Positions 31,627 to 40,282 of a stretch of DNA of 42,914 nt are shown one piece after another. The position numbers and the translations under genes were made by a program. Source of the stretch: an uncultured Candidatus Saccharibacteria bacterium (GTDB lineage: Bacteria; Patescibacteriota; Saccharimonadia; Saccharimonadales; Saccharimonadaceae). A model generated the notes under the pieces. It had not been told where the DNA came from, ran no database searches, and saw nothing but the letters and a program-made list of their open reading frames with translations. The stretch is from assembly GCA_948944455.1 (NCBI GenBank), contig CARBES010000005.1:1-42914 (forward strand), read 5' to 3'. Position 1 is the stretch's first letter. Every line of letters starts with the position of its first letter.

Positions 31627-33711
31627 TTAAACGCGGTGTTCGCGAATGATATTTTTGCTACAAAAGTAAGTAATCAAGAAGTAACCGCCATAGATTACTA
31701 CAATAAGTAGAGCAGTTAAAAAGATTGGCTGAATAAGGTTCATATTCCCGAAAGTATTCAGGATAAAACCGCAGAAAATAATCCCGAAGACAGAGTGGAT
31801 AATTGCGATGAGTAAAGGAAAACCAAAGAAGATCGCAATTTGCCAGAAAAGTGCTCGATTTAGCATCTTCTCACTAGCCCCGATTTTGCGCAGCATAGTA
31901 AATTTCTGTCGGTTGTCGCTGCTTTCAGACAATTCCTTAAGCGCTAAGACCGCCGCACTGGAAATTAGGAAGATCATACCGAGATATAGGCCAATAAATG
32001 TCACCATTGCCCCCAATCCAATACCATCATCAATAACAGATTGACGTGTTTCGACCCAAAATTTTACTTCTTTAGCCTTTTCGCCATCTAGCCCACGATT
32101 CCAAGTATCCTCAAGAATTCGATCAACTTCGCGACTATCTTGACCTGGCTTATATTTTGCAATAGCTCGCGTTGTGTAGTAATTCTCGCCAGTAATCTTG
32201 AACTCGTCAGGAATAATGATTAGGCCGCTATTATCATTGGAGGTGGCCGTAAATTCATATTTACCAATTAAACACTTGTCATATTTAGGCTTAAGAGTTT
32301 GACCAAAAACTTTGATCGTTGGCTTTGTAGCTAAGCCTCGATTGCGCATTGTGACCATGTTTTCATAGTTTGCCAGAACGGCATATTCGTCTTTGGCTAA
32401 ATCTACTTCTGGATTACCGTATATCCTAGCCAAGGCATTATAGTCGCTTTGCCGGATTAACGTTTCGGACTGATCATAATAAATCATTGGGGATTGCGCC
32501 TCGATATCGTCAATAGCTTCACCAAGAGAATCGCGTAAGCTCCAGCTCGGTATAACATAGGTAGTATATTCAACGTAATCACTGAACAGGTTATCAATAT
32601 CTACACCTTCCGAACGATAGAAGTCTTTGACGCCAAGTTCTTGCGCCATACCCTGCTGGTTAATCGTGACCGTCATAGAATCATCTTCGTTATTCACACG
32701 ATAGGCTTCTGTAAATTCAACGTCGGCCGGCATACTTTGGCGCGCAGTTTCGTTTATGGAATTACGGATCGACATAGCCGAACTAAATACGCAAATCGTC
32801 ACAAATAACATTAAGCAAATCATCGTCATAGAAAGAACCGTTGTATTGATCTTACTACTAAATTGACGCAAAGTAAAACTATTCAGTTTGCGATAATAAA
32901 CTTGCTTCCAGCTCATAAAAATTCTTAGCAGTAGGCCCGATAGCGACCAGAACAGTAGAAACGTTGCGACGGCGCCAGTCACCAGGATCAGATAAACCAT
33001 ATTTACGTCTTCCATGAGGACTTCTTCTACGCCAGCCGTTACGGCATAATAAGCCCAGGCCAACATGGCTACAGCAATCAAAAAGATCACGGTACAAAGC
33101 CAAGGGTTCTTTACCTTGATTTTTTCGCTTTGTCGTGCGCTAGAAAGTAGATTGATCAACTTCTGCCGGCTTATATTAACTGTGTTGAAGATCATGACGA
33201 CTAGATAAATTAAGGCAAAGCAGATCATAGTCTTGATACAGGCCGAAGCTGAGAAAACAAACGTAAAGTTAGTAAGATCGGCTTCAAAAAGATTCGCCAC
33301 TAGTACACTTGTAAATTGCGAAATCACCACTCCCACTAGCAACCCTACAGCCAACGAAACTAGCCCTATTATGAACGTCTCGATCAAAAGTACTCCAGAT
33401 ATTTTGCGTTTACCCATCCCGAGTGTCATATAAAGGCCAAATTCTTTATTGCGTCTCTTAATTAAAAAGCGTGATGCGTATAATATAAGAAACCCGAGAA
33501 CTATTGCCACAAAAAAGCTAACACCAGAAAGAGTCGTGGTCATCATATCGACGATAGAATGCATTGACTTGTTAATATTTAGCATGGCAGTTTGACTTTC
33601 GATTGCGTTAAATACGTAAAAAATCGCCACGCCAAGCACTAAGGTAAAGAAATAGATTGCGTAATCCTTAAAACTACGTTTTATGTTTTTGAGAGCAAGT
33701 TTAAAGAACAT
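31627..33711 (-). CDS. BceB-like FtsX-family ABC permease
   Basis: This is the permease of a Bce-type antimicrobial-peptide detoxification transporter. The 694-aa protein has the family layout: one helix, then three FtsX-type helices, further helices to about residue 310, a large extracellular domain (about 325-545), and three C-terminal helices. FGLYMTLGMGKRKI and KFTMLRKIGASEKML are the two paired FtsX cytoplasmic motifs. It starts inside the ATPase gene (11-base overlap). The extracellular domain binds lipid II-cycle targets in B. subtilis BceB. The substrate here is unknown but could be host- or competitor-derived peptides. Confidence 0.9.
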   Translation of the reverse strand: MFFKLALKNIKRSFKDYAIYFFTLVLGVAIFYVFNAIESQTAMLNINKSMHSIVDMMTTTLSGVSFFVAIVLGFLILYASRFLIKRRNKEFGLYMTLGMGKRKISGVLLIETFIIGLVSLAVGLLVGVVISQFTSVLVANLFEADLTNFTFVFSASACIKTMICFALIYLVVMIFNTVNISRQKLINLLSSARQSEKIKVKNPWLCTVIFLIAVAMLAWAYYAVTAGVEEVLMEDVNMVYLILVTGAVATFLLFWSLSGLLLRIFMSWKQVYYRKLNSFTLRQFSSKINTTVLSMTMICLMLFVTICVFSSAMSIRNSINETARQSMPADVEFTEAYRVNNEDDSMTVTINQQGMAQELGVKDFYRSEGVDIDNLFSDYVEYTTYVIPSWSLRDSLGEAIDDIEAQSPMIYYDQSETLIRQSDYNALARIYGNPEVDLAKDEYAVLANYENMVTMRNRGLATKPTIKVFGQTLKPKYDKCLIGKYEFTATSNDNSGLIIIPDEFKITGENYYTTRAIAKYKPGQDSREVDRILEDTWNRGLDGEKAKEVKFWVETRQSVIDDGIGLGAMVTFIGLYLGMIFLISSAAVLALKELSESSDNRQKFTMLRKIGASEKMLNRALFWQIAIFFGFPLLIAIIHSVFGIIFCGFILNTFGNMNLIQPIFLTALLIVVIYGGYFLITYFCSKNIIREHRV

Positions 33712-34468
33712 CGTTCATGTCTCCACCAAGTAAAGTCATAACATCGATAATAGCATCAAAGAATTCCTTACGCGAGTCATTACCGCGACGAATCTCGTTG
33801 AAAATTTTACCATCCTTAATGAAGATCGCGCGTGAGGCATAGGATGCCGCAAAAGCGTCGTGCGTCACCATTAAGATTGTTGCGCTCAACTTTTGATTAA
33901 GCTGTTCGAATTGTTCAAGCAACATACGCGAGGATTTCGAATCAAGCGCGCCAGTAGGCTCATCGGCCAAGATTAGTTTTGGATTAGTGATTAAAGCTCT
34001 GGCGGACGCTACACGCTGTTTTTGACCACCCGACATTTGATAAGGATATTTTTCGAGCACATCCTTGATATTTAGTTCACGTGCAACTGTTTTTACGCGA
34101 GTATCGATTTCATGAGCATCCACGTTCTGAATCGAAAGCGCTAGGGCGATATTCTCGTAGGCAGTTAAGGAATCAAGCAAATTAAAATCCTGAAAAACAA
34201 AGCCCAGCTCTTCTCGACGAAAGCGGTTTAAATCTTCACCCTTAAGGGTTGTGATGTCCTCTCCGTCAACATATATATTTCCCGATGTCACCCGATCGAT
34301 CGTCGAAATTACGTTCAGCAAAGTAGTCTTACCCGAACCACTTGCACCCATAATAGCAACGAACTCACCTTCTTCAACCGTAAACGATATATTATTAATC
34401 GCTTTAGTCAGAGAAGATTTACTACCATAGTATTTTTCAACTTTTTCTAATTCTAGAACTGTTTTCAT
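33701..34468 (-). CDS. BceA-like ABC transporter ATPase
   Basis: This 255-aa ATPase pairs with the overlapping BceB-like permease. Walker A GASGSGKT is at residues 41-48, the Q-loop is in FVFQDFNLLD, the signature is MSGGQKQR, Walker B is LILADEPTGALD, and the switch His is in VTHDAF. AAGGAGA precedes the ATG by 6 bases. The gene lies 67 bases after the sensor kinase gene and has a possible promoter of its own, the arrangement seen for BceRS-regulated bceAB. The C-terminus ends with MTLLGGDMNDVL. Confidence 0.93.
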   Translation of the reverse strand: MKTVLELEKVEKYYGSKSSLTKAINNISFTVEEGEFVAIMGASGSGKTTLLNVISTIDRVTSGNIYVDGEDITTLKGEDLNRFRREELGFVFQDFNLLDSLTAYENIALALSIQNVDAHEIDTRVKTVARELNIKDVLEKYPYQMSGGQKQRVASARALITNPKLILADEPTGALDSKSSRMLLEQFEQLNQKLSATILMVTHDAFAASYASRAIFIKDGKIFNEIRRGNDSRKEFFDAIIDVMTLLGGDMNDVL

Positions 34469-34485
34469 ATTTTCTCCTTGGCACG

Positions 34486-34514
34486 ATTATATTATGTCGA
34501 AGCGCATTTGTCGT
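34486..34514 (-). promoter_or_regulatory. Possible internal promoter of the bceAB-like genes
   Basis: ACGACA (34514-34509), a spacer of 17, then TATAAT (34491-34486). CGACA occurs twice, 14 bases apart, just upstream and could be a response-regulator site. The leader would be about 11 bases, with a Shine-Dalgarno. Confidence 0.4.
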
Positions 34515-34535
34515 TTTCGCAGAATTACAGTAACC

Positions 34536-35573
34536 TTACTTTTTTGTAAGATAATAATCGTGTTCAGAGAAAGTAATTTCTACGATGGTGCCTTGGCCAA
34601 GCTTCGAAAAAATCTTAATTTGGTGGCCAAGTTTTTCACATAGGGTTTTGACTATATAAAGCCCCATACCCGTAGAAGATTCGACCCTATTTTGTTGGTG
34701 GCGCCCATTACGTCCTGTAAAAGACTTTTCAAATACGCGCGGTAGATCTCGGGAGTCAATGCCTACACCATTGTCATGGATCGTAAGAATAACCTTAGAG
34801 CCAGATTCTTCACCTATAACCTCGATTTTCGTGCTACCATACTTAACGGAATTACTAATAATCTGGTTCAGAATAAACTCGAGCCACTTCGCGTCAGTAT
34901 AAACAGTCTTCGTTAGATTTTGCACGGCGAAGCTCACAGAATTACCGAGCAGTAGCGGTTGACAACGCAAAGCAACTTCATGAACGATGTCTCCTAGTGA
35001 AACTTTAGCTATTAAATAATCGCGTTCTGCATTCTCTGCTCGACTAAAATAGAGCACCTGGTCAACAAAATCATCTAAGCGTCGCAACTCGAGAGCGACT
35101 CTAGGATCCCGGTTCATAAGTGAGAGGGCCGTCAGTGGCGTTTTTACCTCGTGGATCCATAGTTCAATATACTCTCGAAAGGCCCGTGCCTCATCCTGAT
35201 AGGCCTTGATATTCTCATTCATGGATTTATTAATTACGTATAAAGCCTCAAAAAGAATTTTTCCATCATAGAATTCTGGTTGCTCGAGAGTTTCTAAGAC
35301 CAAATATGCCTGGTCCAAACGTGATAAATTATTAATCAGAGCCCGATAAAATCTACGCCGTCGCCAATACTCGATAGCCAATGAAAGACAGACAGAACCA
35401 AAATATATTACTAAAATTACTATAAGTAAAGCCTGATTGGCCTTAAAAGCTAGAAGAAAGAGCGTCATTAGAACGGCCATAATTATAGCTAATAATAGTG
35501 AGAATGCTTTGTCGCGCAAAAAGGCTTTTGGCCCAGCTAGTCGCACCCAGTCTAACCCTACCGAGCTCGTCAT
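34536..35573 (-). CDS. BceS-like intramembrane-sensing histidine kinase
   Basis: This sensor kinase has 345 aa. Two closely spaced transmembrane helices (about 23-43 and 47-68) leave almost no extracellular loop, the hallmark of intramembrane-sensing kinases that detect signal through their ABC transporter. The phospho-acceptor is His141 in ELWIHEVKTPLTAL. The N box is FILNQIISNSVKYG, and the G boxes are DNGVGID and STGMGLYIVK. Its ATG overlaps the response-regulator stop (ATGA). With the downstream BceAB-like pair, flux-sensing control of the transporter is the expected circuit. Confidence 0.92.
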   Translation of the reverse strand: MTSSVGLDWVRLAGPKAFLRDKAFSLLLAIIMAVLMTLFLLAFKANQALLIVILVIYFGSVCLSLAIEYWRRRRFYRALINNLSRLDQAYLVLETLEQPEFYDGKILFEALYVINKSMNENIKAYQDEARAFREYIELWIHEVKTPLTALSLMNRDPRVALELRRLDDFVDQVLYFSRAENAERDYLIAKVSLGDIVHEVALRCQPLLLGNSVSFAVQNLTKTVYTDAKWLEFILNQIISNSVKYGSTKIEVIGEESGSKVILTIHDNGVGIDSRDLPRVFEKSFTGRNGRHQQNRVESSTGMGLYIVKTLCEKLGHQIKIFSKLGQGTIVEITFSEHDYYLTKK

Positions 35574-36298
35574 GCCAGAATATATCCCAAACCCTTGCGT
35601 GTTTCAATAGCATCACCAGCACCAAGCAGGCCTAACTTATGCCTTAATCGACTTACATTAACAGTCAGAGCGTTATCGTTAATGTATTCGTGATTATTCC
35701 AGAGATCCGTCATGAGTGCGTCGCGCGTCACGATCTCACCCTTCGCCTCCAGCAGATGTCCAAGTATGATCATTTCGTTCTTTGTTAGCAAGATACGTTT
35801 TGGTCGACATTTTTGTGCGAAGTCAGGATTACCTTGCACATCCAGCTGCTCGATAGTTCCCCGTCCTAAATCAATCTTTAGCCCGCGAAATTCTAACAAG
35901 TTTGGTGAGCTCTCCACGCGTTTTAGGACCGCAGCGATACGCAAGAGCAAGATATTTGGGTTATAAGGTTTCGTGACATAATCATCGGCGCCAAAGCTCA
36001 TTGAAAGAACTTGATCCGAATCCGCTGAATTTCCGGTCACCATGATTACTGGCAGGTCAGACTGCGCTCGCAACGCTTTTAATATCGCGACTCCGCTTAG
36101 GTGAGGTAAATTTATATCTAGCAGAAGTAAATTTGGCTGTCGTTCTAGAATTTGTCGAGCGACGCTCTGAGGATCGATGGTCCCCGTTTCATTCTCGAAC
36201 AACGACAAGGTTAGAGCCTGATAGCCAGACCCCTCGAGTAGCCGCGCTAGCTCCTCGCGCATCACCGTATCATCTTCGATTACTAAAATTTTTGCCAT
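35570..36298 (-). CDS. OmpR-family response regulator (BceR-like)
   Basis: This two-component response regulator has 242 aa. The receiver domain covers residues 1-123: acidic pocket Asp9-Asp10, phospho-acceptor Asp61 in LLLLDINLP, Thr in VIMVTG and Lys in DDYVTKPY. The C-terminal winged helix (about 145-242) has LLTKNEMIILGHLL and VNVSRLRHKLG. A loop of about 15 residues near 32-47 is longer than usual between helix 1 and strand 2. It heads the kinase-ATPase-permease unit with a near-leaderless promoter. Confidence 0.94.
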   Translation of the reverse strand: MAKILVIEDDTVMREELARLLEGSGYQALTLSLFENETGTIDPQSVARQILERQPNLLLLDINLPHLSGVAILKALRAQSDLPVIMVTGNSADSDQVLSMSFGADDYVTKPYNPNILLLRIAAVLKRVESSPNLLEFRGLKIDLGRGTIEQLDVQGNPDFAQKCRPKRILLTKNEMIILGHLLEAKGEIVTRDALMTDLWNNHEYINDNALTVNVSRLRHKLGLLGAGDAIETRKGLGYILA

Positions 36299-36306
36299 TT
36301 TCTGGT

Positions 36307-36315
36307 ATTATAGCA
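36307..36315 (-). promoter_or_regulatory. Extended -10 promoter of the Bce-like regulator gene
   Basis: The minus strand reads TGCTATAAT, ending 8 bases before the ATG at 36298. There is no -35 match. Confidence 0.65.
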
Positions 36316-36341
36316 CAATTCTCGAACTACAAAAGCGTAAG

Positions 36342-37493
36342 CTAGGCAGCCCTACGCCGTGCATGGCGGCTAAGCAGATTTGTCACCAAGACGAAAACTA
36401 ATGCAAAAGCCAACACAATAGCCATATTAAACAGTATCGGCACAACATGATCCCACGTACATGTTTCAAGAGCTTTAACCTTTTCGTTGGCATCAATATA
36501 CCAATACGACGGGAAGGCATGCGCAATCAGCCGCACCGTCTCCGGTAACCACGCCAAAGGCACAAAAGCGCCACAAAGAAAGCTACTGCCAAGCCCAATC
36601 ACATTCGTAAGACCATTTAGAGCGTTACGATTGTGTACAATATTAGCTAACAGCAAAGCTAATGTCGTGACGCAAAAGGCAAATACGAAGGAATTCAGGA
36701 TAAACCACAGCCCCTGCATGGACCACATTACGCGGCCAATCACGAGAAAGCTTATTCCGACATAAACAAGCCAGAGCAAGAAGGCGAAAAGACTATTCGC
36801 TAGTAGCAAAACTCGGTTAACCTGCTCTGGGCGCGTGCCGCTGACCGCAATTCTTCGAGCAACTTTCCCCTCTCGAAAACTCAACATCACCGTGCAAATC
36901 ATAAAGATACAGCCAACAATGAGTGGATAGTTCAAAAAGTTATAATAGAAAGCTGCCTGTTCAAGCCCACTCACATCCCGCTTAGTTGCTAGCTCGGTTG
37001 GCACTTCCATGGCTAAAGTTCTTTCAACATCACGGACTAATTCAGCTTCGCTTTTATCGATGAGCCGATAGCTTTGCGCAGTGTTCAGATAGCGTTGCAA
37101 CATCATTTCAGCAAAGGCTGCGTTATAATCGCCCGTACTCCGAACAATGAGCGTCGGCTCCCTGCCAGCTAGAAAATCTGCACCAAAACCATCTGGGATC
37201 GTAATTATATAGTTAACTCGACGATAAAACAAGGCGTCGTCCAGTGCATTAGTTTCGTCCGGCAGTTCAATGATATTGTTGTGTGCGGTAAGATACTTAA
37301 CCAGGCTATGGCTTAATTCAGAACCTTCATCATTATTAGTGAGATAAAGATCTGGCTTCGTAGCCTCGAAATTTAGGTTTACATCATTTGCCTGTACGCT
37401 AAAAATCGAGAAAAAGATCAAAATTGCCGAATACATAATCAGAATCCAAGCAGTGCGTGACAAGACGCGTAAAAAGGCTTTATAGATTGTCAT
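36342..37493 (-). CDS. ABC-2 type transporter permease (second subunit)
   Basis: This ABC-2 membrane protein of 383 aa has an N-terminal helix (about 15-35), an extracytoplasmic domain of about 140 residues, then five to six helices from about residue 185, including the FLCGAFVPLAWLPE segment typical of the family. It starts 14 bases before the end of the previous permease gene, with AGGAGC 5 bases from the ATG. Two permeases with one ATPase resemble linearmycin- or YhgE/Drr-type exporters. It is the last gene of the tetR operon and ends close to the next promoter. Confidence 0.87.
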   Translation of the reverse strand: MTIYKAFLRVLSRTAWILIMYSAILIFFSIFSVQANDVNLNFEATKPDLYLTNNDEGSELSHSLVKYLTAHNNIIELPDETNALDDALFYRRVNYIITIPDGFGADFLAGREPTLIVRSTGDYNAAFAEMMLQRYLNTAQSYRLIDKSEAELVRDVERTLAMEVPTELATKRDVSGLEQAAFYYNFLNYPLIVGCIFMICTVMLSFREGKVARRIAVSGTRPEQVNRVLLLANSLFAFLLWLVYVGISFLVIGRVMWSMQGLWFILNSFVFAFCVTTLALLLANIVHNRNALNGLTNVIGLGSSFLCGAFVPLAWLPETVRLIAHAFPSYWYIDANEKVKALETCTWDHVVPILFNMAIVLAFALVFVLVTNLLSRHARRRAA

Positions 37494-38610
37494 ACTGCTC
37501 CTTTCTTAGGCTCCAAATCGAAAACCCAATTAGCACTATCGTAATCCCAGTTAGCACAGACACATCACCCCAAAAACGGTCAAAAGTCGGATAATAATAA
37601 AGCGCATAGAGACCATCAGTAATCAAGTTAGCCGGATTAAGTCGATTCAAAATTGGTAAATTCGTATCGATGATATATTTCATAGTAATCCCCATCATGC
37701 CTGCCAAAAAACAACCAAACATAGTTACAGCAATAATTATTCCGACTTTCGCGTTAGCATTACTGCGCACTAATGATGCTACTGCCACCCCAATCGCCAA
37801 ACCAGCCAACGAACCAAGCAAACTAAGAGTCGCGACCAGCCCAAAGTGCGGGCCGTAGTCAACATGCAAGATTGTAATTGTATAGACAAAGAGGAGCGCT
37901 AGGCCGACCAGCTGCACAAGATAGCTTGCCAATAATCCGCTAATAATCAGTTTCCACTTCGGAGACGGGCTCACAGCAATACGTCGGCCACTAGTACTCA
38001 TATTCGCAAGCAGCTGATTAATGGCCGCCATGCCGATCATACCACCATAGAGACAAGTCATTGCAATTAACGTATAATATTCAATCATAGTATAGCTCAG
38101 GTGTTCGCTTGACCGATCATCTATCTTCACGGTTGGCAAAGTTCCGAGTTGAGTAAGCTTAGTTGGGTCTTTTTGAGCAATCTCCCGTATAACTTGGCTC
38201 TGGGTCGCGATTTCTTCAATCGCTGACTTTAAAATAGTGGCGTTTATCCCGCTTTCGGCAACAGTAAGCTCTGGATGGCCAGATTTTAGCTGTAAGAAGC
38301 CAGCAATATCCTCGTCAGCGAGCAGCTGATTAGCTTCTTCGTGCGAAACATAGCGCGTATCAAACAATCGATCAGGGCTATCTTCGCGGCTCAACTCACG
38401 AAAAGCTTCTTGAAAAGGTTTATTTGCTTGCCATTCTCCATTATCAACTACGGCCACATCGATTACCTTTAGACGTTCCCCATTCTCAATATTCGAGAAG
38501 GCTAAGTTGAAAAGTGTCGCCATAATGAGCGGAAAAGCCAACGTCCAAAAGACCAGAGCATAGTCGCGCAAGATGATCTTGAGAGTATATTTAAAATTGT
38601 GCCAAAACAT
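37480..38610 (-). CDS. ABC-2 type transporter permease (first subunit)
   Basis: The 376-aa protein has an N-terminal helix (about 12-35), an extracytoplasmic domain to about residue 170, then six helices, with the conserved segment NMSTSGRRIAVSPSPKWKLI between the second and third. It is paralogous in layout to the next gene, so the two probably form a heterodimer with the shared ATPase. Its ATG overlaps the ATPase stop (TAATG). Export of a drug, lipid or antibiotic is likely from the family; the actual substrate is unknown. Confidence 0.87.
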   Translation of the reverse strand: MFWHNFKYTLKIILRDYALVFWTLAFPLIMATLFNLAFSNIENGERLKVIDVAVVDNGEWQANKPFQEAFRELSREDSPDRLFDTRYVSHEEANQLLADEDIAGFLQLKSGHPELTVAESGINATILKSAIEEIATQSQVIREIAQKDPTKLTQLGTLPTVKIDDRSSEHLSYTMIEYYTLIAMTCLYGGMIGMAAINQLLANMSTSGRRIAVSPSPKWKLIISGLLASYLVQLVGLALLFVYTITILHVDYGPHFGLVATLSLLGSLAGLAIGVAVASLVRSNANAKVGIIIAVTMFGCFLAGMMGITMKYIIDTNLPILNRLNPANLITDGLYALYYYPTFDRFWGDVSVLTGITIVLIGFSIWSLRKEQYDNL

Positions 38611-39371
38611 TAATCGCGTAAATCCTTTCCGGTCAACTCTAGGAAAACATCATTCAGGGTTGGCCCCGAAACTTCTTTTATCGGTTTGTTTTTGACCAAT
38701 TTTTTTAGCTCAGTCGGAGTCCCGCTCGCGATAATTTTTCCTTTGTCGATAATGATAATCCGATCACAGAGTTGCTCCGCTTCTTCCATGTAGTGAGTAG
38801 TATAGACTACGGTTGCGCCACGTTTACGCAAGGTCTCAATATTTTCCAATATACGATTACGGCTTTGCGGATCGACCGCGACAGTCGGCTCATCGAGAAA
38901 GATAAGTTTTGGCTTATGCGCAATTCCACAAGCAATATTCAGCCGCCTGAGCAGACCGCCAGAAAGCTGTTTGGGATAAAACTTCCGAAAGTCCTGCAGC
39001 CCAACTAGCTTGATTGCGTCTTCGACACATTGCGCACGTTCGGCCTTATCTTTGATATAGAGTCCGCAGAAAAAATCAATATTGTCATAAACGTTCAGTT
39101 CCTCAAATACGGCAACATCTTGGAAGACTACGCCAACTTGCCGCTTGATCTCGTAAGCATCTGGCGACATTGGCTGGTCAAAAATCTTAATTTCGCCTTT
39201 ATCGTATTTTAATAATGACAAACTACAATTTATCGTCGTCGACTTACCGCTACCGTTTGGGCCAAGCAATCCGAGAATCTCGCCTTCATGAACATCAAAG
39301 CTCAAGTTGTCGACGGCTTTTATTTTTTGATAAATTTTAGTGAGGTGCTTTACTGAAATTGTATTTTTCAC
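38610..39371 (-). CDS. ABC transporter ATPase (DrrA/LnrL-type)
   Basis: This ATPase powers the two ABC-2 permeases. GTG 39371 is chosen as start because GGAG lies 5-6 bases before it; an upstream TTG (39383) lacks a ribosome site. The resulting 253-aa protein has Walker A GPNGSGKST, the Q-loop FQDVAVFEEL, the signature LSGGLLRRLNIACG (LSGGL rather than LSGGQ), Walker B LIFLDEPTVAVDP and the H-loop YTTHYMEEAEQLCD. The C-terminal region is short, without the long tail of DrrA. It follows the TetR gene by 15 bases. Confidence 0.92.
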   Translation of the reverse strand: MKNTISVKHLTKIYQKIKAVDNLSFDVHEGEILGLLGPNGSGKSTTINCSLSLLKYDKGEIKIFDQPMSPDAYEIKRQVGVVFQDVAVFEELNVYDNIDFFCGLYIKDKAERAQCVEDAIKLVGLQDFRKFYPKQLSGGLLRRLNIACGIAHKPKLIFLDEPTVAVDPQSRNRILENIETLRKRGATVVYTTHYMEEAEQLCDRIIIIDKGKIIASGTPTELKKLVKNKPIKEVSGPTLNDVFLELTGKDLRD

Positions 39372-39386
39372 ATTTTTCTCCAAGAA

Positions 39387-39989
39387 TTAACTAATAGTAG
39401 GTTGGGATTCAAAATAACGACCCCCCCCCGTTGACGTTTTCTTCGCGCCGGTAACCATTTCGCGAACAGTTTCGGTGAGTAGCTGATTAATCTCTGTTTC
39501 ACTAAACTGCACCGTGCCAGTCGCCACCATAGTTGCTAGTCCATGCGTAAAGATCCAGACTTTGAGATGAAATTTTTTCTGTGCTTCATAGCTAAACCCA
39601 GTCATCTCCATGCCATGTTCGATAATGTGGTCGCCAGAGCTATCTTGTTCAATAAAAGAGTCGGCCGAAAGCTCAGTCTTACCCATAAAGAGAATTTTGA
39701 AATAATTTGGATAGTCGCGCGCAAAGCGGATATAGGCCAGACCCATGCCTTTATAGGCATTCGCTTCGCGGGCACCCGTGTCCATATATTCATAGTAGAG
39801 CGCTTTCATCGTTTCGAACGCCGATCGTTCAAGATCTTCCATGCTGGCGAAATTGACATAAATTGGCTGCACCGAACAACCCAACGTATCCGCTAGGCGT
39901 CGTGCGGTTACAGCGGAAAAGTCTTCGGTTTTTAGAATTTCCAGCGCAGCCTGAACAATGTCGGTTTTCTGAACTTTTTTGGCGGGCAT
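39387..39989 (-). CDS. TetR/AcrR family repressor with a poly-G tract near its 3' end
   Basis: This DNA-binding repressor probably controls its own operon, including the ABC-2 exporter genes. The 200 aa contain the helix-turn-helix at about residues 25-50 (TARRLADTLGCSVQPIYVNF), then an all-helical ligand domain with the WHG-like motif WIFTHGLATMVATG. A run of nine G (39429-39421 on this strand) encodes Gly-Gly-Gly close to the C-terminus; slippage would replace the last ten residues. A Shine-Dalgarno (AAAGGAGG) lies about 12 bases from the ATG, longer than normal. A palindromic operator overlaps its promoter. Confidence 0.9.
   Translation of the reverse strand: MPAKKVQKTDIVQAALEILKTEDFSAVTARRLADTLGCSVQPIYVNFASMEDLERSAFETMKALYYEYMDTGAREANAYKGMGLAYIRFARDYPNYFKILFMGKTELSADSFIEQDSSGDHIIEHGMEMTGFSYEAQKKFHLKVWIFTHGLATMVATGTVQFSETEINQLLTETVREMVTGAKKTSTGGGRYFESQPTIS
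39421..39429. repeat. Homopolymer tract of nine C/G
   Basis: Nine consecutive C on the plus strand inside the 3' end of the TetR gene, the longest C/G run I see in the window. It is a possible slipped-strand mutation site. Confidence 0.9.
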
Positions 39990-40071
39990 TTTTTAGTTGG
40001 ACCTCCTTTTAGTGATACTAGGACTTCGAAAACTATGGCCCCAAATTACGAATTCTAACCATAGATATCAT

Positions 40072-40095
40072 AACACACGTTATATAACACTTGTT
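40072..40095. promoter_or_regulatory. Probable TetR operator
   Basis: The perfect palindrome GTTATATAAC (40079-40088) is flanked by further partial symmetry (AACA at one end, TGTT at the other) over 24 bp. It lies directly downstream of the -10, over the predicted transcript start, where a repressor would block transcription. Confidence 0.65.
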
Positions 40096-40124
40096 ATTAT
40101 AGTGGAGATTGCCCGAACTGTCTA
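40096..40124 (-). promoter_or_regulatory. Promoter of the tetR-ABC operon
   Basis: TAGACA (40124-40119), a spacer of 17, then TATAAT (40101-40096). The leader is about 100 bases. Confidence 0.7.
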
Positions 40125-40185
40125 GTGGCTTTATGGCGTTTTAAATAACTAAAAATTTCATACATAGCCATTTTCTACGCTTCAT

Positions 40186-40207
40186 AAAAACAGCTCCTTT
40201 CGGAGCT
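40186..40207 (-). terminator. Second, stronger terminator downstream of fusA
   Basis: On the minus strand AGCTCC-GAAA-GGAGCT (6 bp with a stable GAAA loop) is followed by GTTTTT. It lies 76 bases after the fusA stop. Confidence 0.85.
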
Positions 40208-40260
40208 ATTTCTATTTCGTGTTCTCTTTTTCTCTACAAGAAAATTCATCCACTCATAAG

Positions 40261-40281
40261 AAAGGCCCCGCAGGGCCCTTT
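40261..40281 (-). terminator. First terminator-like hairpin downstream of fusA
   Basis: AAAGGGCCC and GGGGCCTTT pair with one mismatch or bulge around a three-base loop, starting 2 bases after the stop codon. The T-tract (CTTTCTTA) is poor. Confidence 0.6.
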
Positions 40282-40282
40282 C

